A stretch of 64,000 nt of DNA from contig CM068317.1 of NCBI GenBank assembly GCA_034766995.1, positions 35,320,749 to 35,384,748 of the forward strand, given 5' to 3'. Source of the DNA: Acanthacorydalis orientalis. Lineage: Eukaryota; Arthropoda; Insecta; Megaloptera; Corydalidae. Of the stretch, positions 13,319 to 26,972 are shown in pieces. Position 1 is the stretch's first letter, and every line of letters starts with the position of its first letter. The position numbers and the translations under genes were made by a program. The notes beneath the pieces are model-generated. The model made no database searches. It saw only the letters and a list, made by a program, of their open reading frames with translations, and was not told the DNA's origin.

Positions 13319-15232
13319 ATATAAAATTCATTAGGTTTACTTAAAAACATAAAATTTGTATAAACTCTAGATCAGTACCAGTTCTAGAATTTATTAGCGG
13401 TGATACGCAGATAATTTTAAAAATATTTGGAAATTGAATAAAAAAATATACAATACCAGAAGATAGCTTCGTAAAATTACATAATAATTTTCATACTTAA
13501 TTTTCTCAATAATTATCGCATTAAAATTTCATCATTTTGAATTAATATAAGAATTGAATTTCGGATTAAATTTTTGATGTTCTTAAATAAATATGTAATA
13601 CTTACTGTAAATTAAAATGTGTATTATTAATTAAAAAACTAATTTTAAAAAGAAATAGGAAGTTAAACAGACAAAAATTATATTTATACAAGTTTTAATA
13701 TTTTTTTAAATAAAGTTTATTTTTATTGTCAAATTAGTTTCGGAGTAGCTTATTCTGAAAGAGTGTACAATAACACAATATTTAGATTTTTTATTATTGG
13801 GATAAAAAATAATTTCATAATTATGAAGAGATCAAAACTGAAATTGATTTAAAACAAACACACACGGGTTTTTTTTAAAAAAAATAATAACAATGTCTCT
13901 ACTACTTTAACAATAATCAAAGAATTCAAACTTTAACAATAGGATTCAACAAATTGCGTAAACAGTTCAGTTAAGTCAAACAGTCCACATAAGACCTTGA
14001 CTTGAATCAAATACAACCGTTTTTGAATCTTTGCCAGCTTCGACAAGATTTCAATAAAATTACTAAATTGAGGAATCAAATATATAAAAACATATATATT
14101 CTAATTGAAAAGACAAATTACATAAAAATGTTTCTCTAATAAACTGATACAGTTTATTTTTCTTGTTTATCTCTAAAATATATTTTTTTTTATTTCGAAT
14201 TTTGATTTTATGGTGATATTATTTCTACATTTGAGTTTATTTATGTCTATATTATTTTTCAAAAAAGATTGGATTCTATAAAATCTATTATTAATCAAAA
14301 AACATACTAATATATAAAGCAAAAAACTAAGAATAACATGTTATAAAATATTTCAACAGATTTATTTGAGATATTTCGTCATAAGATTTCTTGGTTGTGA
14401 CGTTGTAATCAAAAGAATAGTTAAACAATAAAGTTCATACGAACATTAAAAAATATATGCGTCATCTCAATTTAACATTCATAGTGGTCGATTAGTTGAT
14501 GTAATCACTCATTTTTTGATTATTATTTCCGGAATGTGTTCAACTTAAATTCAAGTTAACTTACAAAAGCATTTTATTACTCTGAATTCATAACAACAAC
14601 TTTACAATCACTCAGTAGATTTTAATTGTAATAATTTTAGTAGTAAATACAGATTAAATTATATGTCACTGTCTTTAAATAAATACTCCTGAGATACACT
14701 TCATTCTATACTTTACAAGCAGATAATTGTACTATTTAGTTTGTGTTTTTTTTTTGATGAGTAAAACAAATACTTGTTACAACACTATTAAACTGATAAT
14801 AATTTACAAACAAATTAAAAACTGTTATCTTTTATAAATGACATGTTGATAATTAGTAGCAATCGCGTTAACTGCATTAAATTGTCCACAGTTCGACTAA
14901 GCGCTTATCGAGTGAGCATTTCACGAACGATTGATGAATAAATGTTTGAAAGATACTTGTGCAAATTCGTACAACACTTATACAGGAAATATAATTCACT
15001 AACGCCTTAGTACAAAAGGATCGGAAAGCTAAGTGTGCTTGTTGTTTCAATTCGAAAAGAATTGGGACATGCTCGTAGACACAACGTCGCCCACATTTGA
15101 CAACGGGGCGGGCATCAACTCAATTCTCAATGATAAGGTTATGACATCATTTAGTCATAGAGGTCGACTTAACCGGAAACATGGATTTCGGTGTATGTTT
15201 TAGGGGCTTCTTCATATGTCTCTAAATACACA

Positions 15233-15326
<94 letters not shown>

Positions 15327-15335
15327 CAAATATAG

Positions 15336-15380
<45 letters not shown>

Positions 15381-15387
15381 AATATAG

Positions 15388-15439
<52 letters not shown>

Positions 15440-15441
15440 CA

Positions 15442-15503
<62 letters not shown>

Positions 15504-15525
15504 GACAGTATATATATATATGTCA

Positions 15526-15559
<34 letters not shown>

Positions 15560-15566
15560 TGACATA
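15233..15566. repeat. Large interrupted (TA)n field ending in a 48-bp perfect palindrome
   Basis: About 330 bp of TA broken by a repeated spacer (ACAAATATAGATATACATA, twice) and by ATGACAGTA. Positions 15519-15566 form a perfect palindrome with TGTCAGTA and TACTGACA as caps on a TA core, able to extrude as a cruciform. Reading frames through it encode only Ile-Tyr repeats. Confidence 0.93.
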
Positions 15567-16539
15567 AAAGATAAAAAAATAATATTAAGCCTAGTCATAA
15601 ACCATTATAAAAAAATCAATACTCTGATATGTACAAATATAAAATAATATAAACATCAATTGATTAATAGACAAATGCTTTGTTATAGACAAAGTGTAAC
15701 CCGTTCCAGACGACATATAATAAAAAATTAAATATATTGGAGAGCTTTATTTATTATTCGATAATTACTATAGTTTCAAGATAATTATCAAATTAGTATG
15801 TTGTATTTATAAGTGCAATTTTATATTTAAAAAGCAAACAAAAATATAAAATTAATTTAAAAACACTGAAATTAAAATTTATCTATATTTTTTTTCAATT
15901 TAATAATAATTCGTCAAATATAATTATACCGTTAGTCAAAATTTAAAAAGAATAATATAATATTTCACTAACATATAATGAAGAGTTTATTCCTTTAAAA
16001 CATAGAAGTTAATGAGAAAAACATTAAAAAATTAACAAATAATCTAAACAAAGAGTTTATTAAAAGAGAATTTAGTAATTAAAAAAATACTGAACCTCTT
16101 TAATATCTTCCTTTAATAATTAGTAGCTACAAATTCAATGTTTTGTTCACTAATGATATTCACTGAAATTTGGAAAGAGCAACTGTGTATATAATGTGTA
16201 TATTTTCGAAATATAATTAAAGTAATTTTTCTTATTAAATAATTATTTATTTGATAACTGCATTTTTTATTCTTAATAATTGCAACAAATTTAATTTTAA
16301 TTATTTGTACTTATTAAATCAATTTTATATATTTTTAAAATAACAATGATTAACTCAAATTATTTTTGTATGTAATATTATCTATAATTTAATAGTATAA
16401 TAATAAATTTAGTAAAACATAAAACAGATTTTAAGAAAACTTACTACTACTACTCTACTAATGAATAAAATAAAATTCTTTGTTAAAAATTATTAAACCG
16501 TTTAGATGAAATAGTAATATATTTAATAAATTTATTAAT

Positions 16540-16561
16540 TATATATATATATATATATATA
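16540..16561. repeat. (AT)n microsatellite
   Basis: Short uninterrupted AT run. Confidence 0.9.
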
Positions 16562-18938
16562 CATTTACTTAAATATATAAAATCTTTATACGTTAGTAAT
16601 GGCATGTCTTGAAACATAAAGTTACACAAAATAAATGAATGAATCACAATTATGCAACGAAGTTTATGTACTTGGCTTATCTATGTATTAAACAGCAGTC
16701 TGTGTTAATGAACTGATTTCAACATGAGAGTAACGAGCAGCATGCTAAACGAAATTGTGCGACATTTTCAATGCTAACAAAAAGGAGTATTATAATATTT
16801 ACAAAATCATAAAATTATATTCATATATTTGATGCGTGAGAAGTATGTATATTAATAATCAATTAAAATAATATTGAGTATTTTAAATAAATGTAATTTT
16901 GATTCAAAATATAATTATAATTGATTCAAAATATGAAATATCTACAAAAAATCATTATTATTAAATATAATTTTTCAGATTTATCATATTAATGAACGAA
17001 CAGTTCAAGAAAATCGGTATTGTTATGAAATTAAAGATATAAAATAATCGAATCTATATTAAAACTTTTTTTAAACTTATTTTAAAAGCTGAGACACTAA
17101 ATCGCGATTTATATTACTATTTCAAGGAAAATTTACAGAATTATCAATAAATAATAAATATTTCGATCAAGAATTTTTTACGAAATAAAATATAATTATT
17201 ATCATAAAAATAAATTGCACGTACTTCGTTTCTTTATAATTTCAATATAATAATATTTTCATACTTTATTGCTTATTTATGTTTAGACATATTTGCACTC
17301 TCTATTTTCTCAACCGTTTTTATCTTTTTTTTGTACATAATTAAATTAACTTACGATGTAACCAAAAAGTTTTTGTTCATTTCAGAACACTATTTATTTT
17401 CTATTATCTGCACTAAAAATAAAAAGTGGATTTTTTAGTTTTAAATGAAATTTTATAACTTGATACGATATTTTATTTCATATTTCAAGTTCACTTATTT
17501 ACATTTCTTTTTACATTGTTTAAAAACAAAAAAGTACCTGCTAATTTTGTACATTATTTTTTATTAATTATAACAACTTTTTAATTACATGAAAACAAAG
17601 ATTTATTATTGGAAATAATAGTTAAAAAATCGTTCTTTCTCGAAATATACTTTAAATATGAAAAATATTTCTTTTAAAACTGAAAATGTTAATTAAATAA
17701 ATAAAAACACTCTCTCCACACACAACTGAATCTACATAGCAATTTTTGGAAAATATTTGTATCTATTTAAATAAAACTGAAGATTTTTAAGACAAAAAAT
17801 ATTGAAAATCATAATTAATTTGTCCATATATCATGTTTTTTTAATAAAAAAGTAATCACTAAAAATCATCTCACTTTTATCAACGCTAATTAATCATTTA
17901 TAATGTTAATATTTGTTTTTAAAGAATGTATATGTAATTAATACACCAATGCTGATCAATAATATACCAACTGAAGTAATAAATTTTCTATTTGTGACAC
18001 AAAAGGGAAGCCTATTCTCATTTGAAATCAAATTAAATATGTAATTTACTTATCAATATTGAAATACAAGCTATTAACTCTTGTATATTTTATAGTGTGT
18101 AAAATTTAATACAATACACTAAAACCATTCATATAATAATTAAAAATAATGTTTAGAATTAACTTTTAATTATTTAAGATTTTTATATTAAAGAAAGAAA
18201 CAAAGAATATTTCGAGCTTAATTACGAAAATTAATTAGAATTACTTTAAAACAAAATAAATTACTAGTAGTTCTTTGGTTTAAACATAAAGCTTTTTATT
18301 TATATGTGAATTCAAAAATATTTGAGATTAAGATATTTTTAATGACGTCAATAAACATCAATTCTTTTCAAGTAAAAAAATATAATTTGATTTATTAACA
18401 GTTATTTGAATATCAAAAACGTATTTACTTAAAATATGAATAATAAGTTTCATTTTCAAATAAACTCATATGTAACATTCAAGTCTAGTTTCAAATTCAA
18501 GGTCTATTGAAAACAAAATTTTAATAGGATTTATTTCTATATTCCAATAAAAGAAAAATGCCATATAATGTAATAAAATAACAGAATACAAACGTCAGAA
18601 TACAAATATGTTTAGTTTTTTATTAGCTTGCGTTGTACTTGAATTGTAACTTTTACTAAATAAAATAACAGTCGAGTGGAATAAAATATAGGTTGTTTTC
18701 ATTCATCAACAATTCTATATTTCATTCATGCGACTGATACACATGTTCTTTATAATTCGAATACAACGGAATACATACACATTTACAATTTATTAAGTCA
18801 TTCATATAATTATAATAATGTTTTTTGAAGTTGTCATTTGACTTAAATTTTATAATTCTTTTTTTAGTAAAATATATTATTATTATAAAGCAAAATTATA
18901 TCCACTTCATGTAATATATACTTTCAAGAGAATTAAAT

Positions 18939-18960
18939 TCAAAAAGATTAATCTTTTTGA
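18939..18960. repeat. 22-bp perfect palindrome
   Basis: TCAAAAAGATT followed at once by its reverse complement AATCTTTTTGA. Isolated, with no flanking element seen. Confidence 0.85.
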
Positions 18961-21207
18961 GAAACTTATTCAATTTCAAAAACTATATACGAAGATCTTT
19001 CTTTAATTTAAAATTTTATGAGTCAAAAATGTTTAAAAAGACAGTTGAACTTAATTTTTATTATTTTACAATCTACATTTTTTTTTTATTTGAGATTTTT
19101 TAAATATTTCTGTATACTGCTAAATTAAATGTATTTATAAAATCGATAATTAAATGTTACTAATGAATATTAAAAGCATTGATATTTATAAGAACAATTC
19201 GTTTTTTTTTAAAAAGTTTGCTACTTACATTTATTTGTTTGATGTTCGTTCAATTCCGTAGTAAAAAATAACTATCACTGAAATAGTATATCACTTTTTT
19301 GTACACGTTTTTAAGTATAAATGACTGAAGACAATTTGGAACACAATTAAATAAAGAATGAAATGAACTGGAGTTTACTTCCAAACTAAACGCGAGTATA
19401 ATACAAATATGTATTTATATGAAATGAATTTTCTTGACACATAAGTTGTTGTAAAATCACCGGTATATATGAATTATTAAATTATCTTAACAAACAATAA
19501 TAATATTTTTGCAATAAATTCATAAAAGATAAGTTCGTTTGTTTGTATCTGTCAGAAGCACAACACTCTGATAACAATTCGAATTCAAAGCGAATGCTTA
19601 GAGGCAGGAGAAAGGGTGATCTTTGCCAAACAAACTGTTGACGCTAACTAAATTGAATGCATTGCGCTTATGAACATTTTATACATTTTACTGTGTGTGG
19701 TGTGTACCATTAAGTTTGATATTAAACCTTAAGGTAGTATGATAATTTCACGTGAATTGCTTACAACTAAGAGAGATAAGATTTGTGAGCAGTGATTAAA
19801 CTTTACACCAATGAGTGTTATAGTAACAAGCTTTTATTGTATGCTTTATATAACCTTTGTGATAATTTATGAGTTAAAAAAGCAAAAATCATTATTACTG
19901 TATCACATACATTTACATGTAAGGAAGTTTTATTAGTTAAGAAACGTGACCTGATTAATAATTAAATTTTTTATTCATTTACTTAGTAACCACAATCACA
20001 ACCACTGATAAGATACAGTAAGAAAATATTTGATTGAAATTCTAAGAAGATATCAAATTGTAATATTTTTCAATAATGTCAAAAAACTCAGATTTTAAAC
20101 CATTACACACTTTAATCAGAAAACAGAAATACAGTAATACAAATAAAGGTTTTTACATGTCGAATATTTTTACTATTTACAAAATGAATCATATTTGTAT
20201 GATTTTATTGTTCAGTTTATTTAATCTAAAACAGTAAATGCATTTTTTATAAAATGAAAAAAATAAGATTAAACTCTTAAAATAACATTTAAGACACTGA
20301 AAAAAGACCTGTTGATATAAAAATATACTCTATTTTGTGCATAAAAAAAAAGAAAAAACACAAATATTTAACAGAATATTTCAAAGATATATGATATTTT
20401 TTTAATGAATGATTCAAAGTTAATCTTTCTATCTGAAGATACGACTTAATTCACCATATCATAAACTGACGAACTTAGTGAACGATTCCTGAGCAGTATT
20501 AAATATATAATATATTATTTATGTCAAATATATAATAGATTATTTGACCCAGTTCATGTATTTCCCTGAAACAATATGTTTAAATGACTAAAAAATATAT
20601 ATAATATTCAAAGTTGATCACCACATTTGAAAGTGACTAATATTAACAATTCTTATCTGGTTAAAGTTTGCTTTAAGATGAAGTTATAATTTCAGAAATT
20701 ACTTATAAAAACTTATTATATTTAAATTATAAAGTCTACTGCATATATTTGATCATCTATTATAATATAAAAGAAATAATACTGAAAATACTGAAAAATT
20801 GTGAAAAATAGCAACTTACTTTTTTAAAAAAAACTTTCAAATATACTTAATTTTATCAAATTCCTTATAATAGGAAATTAAATGGATTCAATAATATAAC
20901 AAATATTTTTTTAAATTTTATTTAAAAACTTGTTTAAAAACTGTTTTAAAAGTAATTTCTATTTATTTTGAAGACTGTATCAAATATATAAAATAATTTA
21001 TATTGACAAAAATGAATACAAACTATATCAGTAAAAAAAAATAATATTTCTTTGTACCAAACTATTACGAGAAATATTTTATATACATTAAAACGATTAT
21101 AATCTTGTATTAATTATAATATAGACAGAATATATTAAATTATTTACAAGACAGGATTCATATCTAAACATAATCGGTTGATTCCAAAAAAATTCTGAAT
21201 AGTCACA

Positions 21208-21210
<3 letters not shown>

Positions 21211-21271
<61 letters not shown>

Positions 21272-21278
21272 AATAACA
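21211..21278. repeat. Compound (TA)n-(ATA)n microsatellite
   Basis: A TA run passes into ATAATAATA trinucleotide repeats. Confidence 0.95.
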
Positions 21279-21419
21279 ATAATATGTTTGAACTAAGCAT
21301 TTCCTAATTATTTTTCCATATAATATTTACCTAAAATGAAATTTACGGAACTATTAGATTATTTCATATGAAATATCGGTTTTTACATTATTGTGAAGTT
21401 GATTATATTTTAATGAATT

Positions 21420-22480
21420 AAAATTGTTTGCAAATGTCACTCGTTATACGTCAAATTAAAGCGTAAAGACTCTTCTATATAAATCACTTGTCATTTTGTC
21501 AGTAAATTTAGTTTAAAGTGGATCGTATTAAATTAACAAGTACAATGAAACAGAGTCAAATTCGTTCAATTTTCTTTAAGTATAAACTTGGACACAGTAC
21601 CGCTGAGCCAACTCGAAATATTAATACGAAATTTGACGAAGTGTAGCTAGTGAATAAATAACATGAGGTTAATTTGAAAAAAAACTATCAAGTGATGTGA
21701 GTCATGTAGTTAATATGATAACAATTAATTAAAGAATTTTATTAAATGTTACACAATTCGAAAAGTGCGAAATACTGCAGAAAAATTAGACATTTATTAT
21801 TTAATAATACTCTAACAAATAGAACCCATTAGGAAAGTGAAAAAACTTAATAAATATATTCCTTATAAGAATGGTGTTTCCTTTTTACACGAAACAAAAT
21901 GAATATTTTGTTGTATAGAGATGTAACGTGTGATGAAAAATAGATCCTCGAGATTAACATCGACGATTTATTCACTGGTTTGATATCGAAATACACGCCA
22001 AAGTCAAATATTCACTCAATGACAATTTGCAATTTATATTATATATTATTTTTTCTTTAAACAATTCAAAAACAAAAATGAGAAAAATATTGTGCAAATC
22101 TCTAACAAATATAAAAAAGCCTACAGTCTTCTTAATTATGGAGTCCCTCTACTGTTACATAAAAGAAACAAACAATTAAAAAATTAAATATGTATACTTG
22201 ATTTTCATATGCAAATATTTTTTTAAATAATTATTCCGAAAATACAAAAAAGATATGAATCTTCAATATTTAAATAATTTAATATTTTATCAGCCTTTAC
22301 AACTACAGACTACATATACATTTTATAACTATAAGGAATTATTGCAGTTTTAAGTTGTTTGAAAATCTTCAAATTTATAAGAGTACAGGAGATTTAAAAA
22401 TAAAAATTTAAGAAAGTGTACCAATATTCTGTAACGAAGTTTCAAAAATGAAGATTAACTTTGATTAGTAAAAGAAAGCT
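21420..22480 (+). pseudogene. Decayed mariner transposon (lineage 1), full-length relic
   Basis: The ATG at 21545 opens MKQSQIRSIFFKYKLGHSTA, which fits a mariner transposase N-terminus. The following in-register pieces continue in the family order: VASE (near 21640), CDEK at 21929-21940 (first catalytic Asp), PKSNIH, EKYC, LLLHK (the second catalytic Asp replaced by Lys) and a TTYTFYNYKELLQ stretch matching the (S/T)DYHFF region, with the third Asp lost. Numerous stops and frameshifts show that it is dead. The upstream 120 bp resemble mariner 5' leaders. Ends were not fixed because the terminal inverted repeats are too eroded to see by eye. Recognition is from residue patterns, not a search. 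Confidence 0.72.
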
Positions 22481-22805
22481 AAAGAAACAAACCAATACAT
22501 TAAATAATTCACATAAATGTTTTAATATACAATTTAATAATTAAATTTATCATTTATATACAATAAAATACAATCAAAGAACATTCTTTTTATCGAAATA
22601 TATAAAATAATATTTTGATATTGTATAATGTCGTTTAAATACATTTTGATGGAACATCTGTCACGTTTATCATGTTTTCTACCACGTGAAAGCATTAATT
22701 TAAACATTTAATAAAGTTGTTCTTTTATATTTAGTAAATTGATTATATTGTTCATATTCTATTATAGTTTATTTAATTGTCTCCTACAAAATGTTTTATA
22801 AATTA

Positions 22806-23327
22806 TTAGGTGTAGAAAAATAATTCTATGCCTTTAAATTGAATCAATCATAACTCCGTTTTAAATTAAAATACTTTCTTGTCATTTTAGGATTTTGAAA
22901 TGCAAACCTTAATATTTAAAAACACTATATATCTTGGCCAAACAGTAAGTATAGCCTCACAAAACAGTAGTGAACACGATGGCGTCCGAAAATCAGCATA
23001 TTTAGAATTTAATACGGTTCACATTCCAGTTTAAAAAATGCTGCCGAAACAATGAGAATGGTTTGGTCAGTTCTGGGGGAAGGTATTGTGACGCATAAAA
23101 TATGGAAAAAATGCTAAAACAGTGGAACAGGTCCAAAAATGCATTACGACTTAATCGACTAAAAGCTGCCATCTTTTTTGACAAGGGATTCGTCAGTTAC
23201 CCGACAGTAAGAGCAAAGTTATACAAAATAATGGAGGATACTTTGAGGATTCAAGTGTATTCCATTTTTTCCATAAACATTCATTTTTTTTATAAAAACA
23301 ATGCACAGAATTGATTTGTACGCCTAA
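22806..23327 (+). mobile_element. Mariner-derived internal-deletion element, copy 1 (522 bp)
   Basis: The ends are inverted repeats: TTAGGTGTAGAAAAATAATTC on the left and, reverse-complemented, TTAGGCGTACAAATCAATTC on the right, each flanked by TA, the mariner target site. Inside, ATGGCGTCCGAAAATCAGCA (MASENQH) and, after a frameshift, NAAETMRMVWSVLGEGIVTH match a mariner N-terminal helix-turn-helix. A short C-terminal remnant (GIRQLPDSKSKVIQNNGGYF) follows almost directly, so the catalytic middle is missing. Non-autonomous and inactive on its own. Confidence 0.85.
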
Positions 23328-23676
23328 TAAAAAAAACACAAAATATTGTCAATAACGAGCTTTCAGGAAAACTATACTTTTTTCTTACCTCATATTTTTT
23401 TTCGTAATATATTCTGAATAGACTTTATTACCGACTTAAATGGTATTTTAATAGTTATTATTAATTTGCACGAACTACAAATAAGAACACGTGTAATAGT
23501 TAGTTAGAAACAATAAATTGATTACAAGACATTAAAGTTTATTGTAACTATTAACATGATAATGATCACACGTTTTAAATTATTAACTTATTTCGCAAAC
23601 AACTTCGGGCAAATCATGTTTTTTTCTGACAAAGAGAAGTTCAATGAAATTATTTAATTATTTAAAATATCATCAA

Positions 23677-23678
<2 letters not shown>

Positions 23679-23732
<54 letters not shown>
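23679..23732. repeat. (TA)n microsatellite
   Basis: Uninterrupted TA. Confidence 0.95.
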
Positions 23733-23736
<4 letters not shown>

Positions 23737-24611
23737 TAAATAATAATACAAAAAATTAATCTGAGAAGTGATTATAGTCGACTAACTGCTAAGAGTACTG
23801 TATTCATATATTGTGGATTCAAATTCGATTTGTGTCATATATATATATTATATAAAAAAATCAATCATAAAAGAATTTCTATTCTAATAATTTTGTAAAA
23901 GAACCTGAATAAAAAGATTGAAAATTAAGAAGAAGTCAAAAATGAAAAACAGTTAATAGTAAAAACCAATTCTGAAATCAGGTTTCTAAATTTTTTTAAA
24001 TTCATATAAAAATAACTTCAACATAAAAATGAAATTTGTAAAAAAATATATTAATGATTTTTTTACTTTATGAACCATTCAGATGTTTCTAGACAAGCAA
24101 ACAGATAAAGAATTGTACTTTGTACATCTGACGTCAACGTATCTTTTACCAATAATTTAACTTTGATATTAAAATACATAATACACAAATATTATTTTTG
24201 TTCATTAATTTAAGTGTTAAACAACGTATGTGATCACAATGATTACATTTCATTAATACATTTTTATATTAGGATGACATAATATATTCTCAAAATTTTA
24301 TCATGTTTCTAAAAATATCCAACAATACAAATATTAAATAAAAAAAATCTATAAGAAATAACATATTTTTTAGATCATGAAAAATAGAGTCTTTGTATAA
24401 AGAGTACATGTTATCTTTCAATACTTTTAGCATCGGTTAACCTACCTTTTATTTATCTTAGTTAAACATATTCTGTCAATATCAGAACTAAAATACATAT
24501 GCATACTATGTAAATAGATTTACCATGCAAAAAATTAGTATACACAAATAACTATTCGAGTATTTTTTCTTTTGTAATTACATCATTCAATAATAAAATT
24601 AAATATATCTG

Positions 24612-25135
24612 TTAAGTATAAAAATTAATTCTTTGCCTTTAAATTAAATCAGTCATAACTCTGTATTTAATTAAAATATTTTCTCGTCGTTTTAGGATTT
24701 TAAAGTGCCAACCTTAACCTTTAAAAACACTATATATCTTGATCAAAAGGTTGGCATAATATCACAAAACAGTAGGACATCTAAGAACAGGATGACATCT
24801 AAGAAGCAGCATATTAGGGATTGCATACCTTTCGCATTCCAGTCTTACAAAAGAGTGCCGAAGTCTCGGAAATAATTTGTTCAATTCTGGAGCGGAGGTG
24901 TTGTGCATAAAACATGAAAACATACTAAAATAGTGGAACAGTTTCGAAAATGGATTACGACTTCATCGACTCAAAGTCCCCATCTTCTTTCGACAAGGGA
25001 TTCGTCAATTGTCCGAGAAATAGAGCAAATTTACACAAAATAATAGGGAAAATTTTGAGGATTAAAATGTATTCCATTTTTTCGTAAACAATCATTTTTT
25101 TATAAAAGAGACACCGAATTAATATGTATGCATAA
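24612..25135 (+). mobile_element. Mariner-derived internal-deletion element, copy 2 (524 bp)
   Basis: Same structure and orientation as the copy at 22806, about 1.3 kb downstream of it. The left end is TTAAGTATAAAAATTAATTC and the right end GAATTAATATGTATGCATAA, both more eroded. The shared internal landmarks are the TTTAAAAACACTATATATCTTG leader region, a KKSAEVSEI remnant and the C-terminal block. The ATG is no longer intact. Confidence 0.83.
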
Positions 25136-26898
25136 TATACTTCATATAAATATATAAATTATTTAACTTTGATTGTCATCAAATGATTATTTTAAATTTT
25201 ATTTATGTAATTCATATTAATTTACAAAAACAGTCAACAACTTTTTCTAAAAAAGCTAAATCTAAATCTTCTTCTATTTGAAATGAATTATTCTTTTTAA
25301 CTTAAGCAAGACACATCTTTGTATAAAGATTTAAATCACTGTATAAACTCGTTTCAAAAAATGTAAGCAATAAAACTTGAAAATAAGATTTTTCCAGATT
25401 TTTTAGGTATGATAACCGAGGTAAAAAAACAATTAAATAAATAAAATTAACTCGTATATGACCATCATATTTTACACTACACAACTGATTTATACCTAAA
25501 AACTATCAAATGAAACAAGAAACGTATTTCATTATATTTAAAAATAATTTGATGGTTTACAAGGCTTTTATAAAAAATATTTTAATATATTCAAAAGAGT
25601 CTCTATATGCAGCTTTTAATACATTTAATAATATTTTGATACCTCATTTGTATTTTAGTATTCATACATACAATTTGAATTCAATACATTTAGGAATCTA
25701 AGCATAACAAAAACAAAATTTATTTTAGAGACAAAACACATTAACGATTTTTCAAGGTAATTATAGTTTTCCAATACAATCAATTTTTATCACTTTTTAT
25801 TCAGCAATTGACAAGCTGTTTGATTCCGTTAAATGTTTCAAAATGTATCCATAAAAAATGTAAATTAGACGACTTTATTCACTTCCTATTATAAATGAAA
25901 ATTTCATAATAGCAGTGAGTAATTCAGTTGAAATCTAGCACTCATTGAAAAGTTTAATTAAGATTGTGTTTCACAATACTTCCAATATCTCTGGTTAGTA
26001 ATTTATTAAAATTGATACAGTAAGTCGAAGATATATTTAAAATAATATATTAGAATATGCAAATATAAAATAAGTGTTTGAGTTTGAAGAATGTTAATTC
26101 AAATTGAAATAAAAATAAAATGAAATTACAAAAGAATTGAAATAAAAAAGTTACGGGTGAATTACATTATTATTCAAATAATTGTAAAAAAAAATATTTA
26201 ACTACTTGCATGTAGTTACCATTTTATATTTCTAAAATTTCTTTCCATTTTCAAAAAACACACAAATCTGCTTGATGAAAATTAAAGCGATTTTTTTCAA
26301 CAAATATGTATTATTTTTCTTGAATAATTACGTGTGTCAGTTTATAATAATTATGTGAATCTATTTGTGTACAAAATATATATTATTTTAAAATAATTAT
26401 TATGAAAAAAAATATTATATAAAAATAATACATATACATTATATGAAAATAGATATTTTCATTATATAAAAAATAATAAAGGTAAAATCATGTTCATAAA
26501 TTTGAATATATTATTAAAAATTACTTGCTTTGATACATTCATTTCTACTTGAACAAATTACATTATATAAATCGAAGTCCATAAAACAAGCTGAGCATAT
26601 CCACGTTTCAGTTTATTACAAACATATTATGTTACAAGAACAATTTTTTCAGTTACCGACTGCCGTCTTCACAATTTTAAAAATACTCTGATGTGGGTGG
26701 TATATCGCACACAAGGGAACTGTAGACTAAAAGAATTCAATATTGAAATATTCTACTTAAAGAATAATCTCATTTCCTAATTAGTTATTTTTTAACGTTC
26801 CAAGTCCATTTCACAAATATGTAGCAAGCATGTTAAACGTTAGATTTTTATATTTTAAAATTATAATTAATAATATAATTTATGAAAAATGCAAAACA

Positions 26899-26902
<4 letters not shown>

Positions 26903-26971
<69 letters not shown>
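26903..26971. repeat. (TA)n microsatellite
   Basis: Long uninterrupted TA; a shorter one follows at 27017-27038. Confidence 0.95.

Positions 26972-26972
<1 letters not shown>

Larger units (their letters stand above)
720..21388. other. Intergenic or 5'-intron sequence upstream of the left FAR, no protein gene recognised
   Basis: Very A+T-rich DNA. What I could identify is listed separately: a fold-back element near 2009-2125, many (TA)n tracts, the large (TA)n field at 15233-15566, and several blocks with less A+T than their surroundings (about 4020-4260, 9000-9235, 10040-10400, 10860-11110, 14850-15200, 19540-19800). Open reading frames of 60-100 codons here are short, lack family motifs or translate (TA)n. 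Some of this stretch may be a 5'-UTR intron of the FAR starting at 719; no clear acceptor precedes that ATG, so this is unresolved. Confidence 0.6.
22481..24611. other. Spacer around mariner copy 1, no gene seen
   Basis: Apart from the element at 22806-23327 and a (TA)n tract at 23679-23732, this is plain A+T-rich DNA with no coding pattern on either strand. Confidence 0.6.

Noticed and set aside
15191..15505. 104-codon reading frame of Ile-Tyr repeats, and similar frames at 7340-7609, 26882-27151, 36091-36276, 43088-43312 and 62062-62253
   Set aside because: They are translations of (TA)n microsatellites, open on both strands because TATA repeats contain no stop in frame.
23102..23314. 70-codon frame MEKMLKQWNRSKNALRLN...
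   Set aside because: It reads out of frame through the mariner-derived element at 22806-23327; the true remnants are in other frames.
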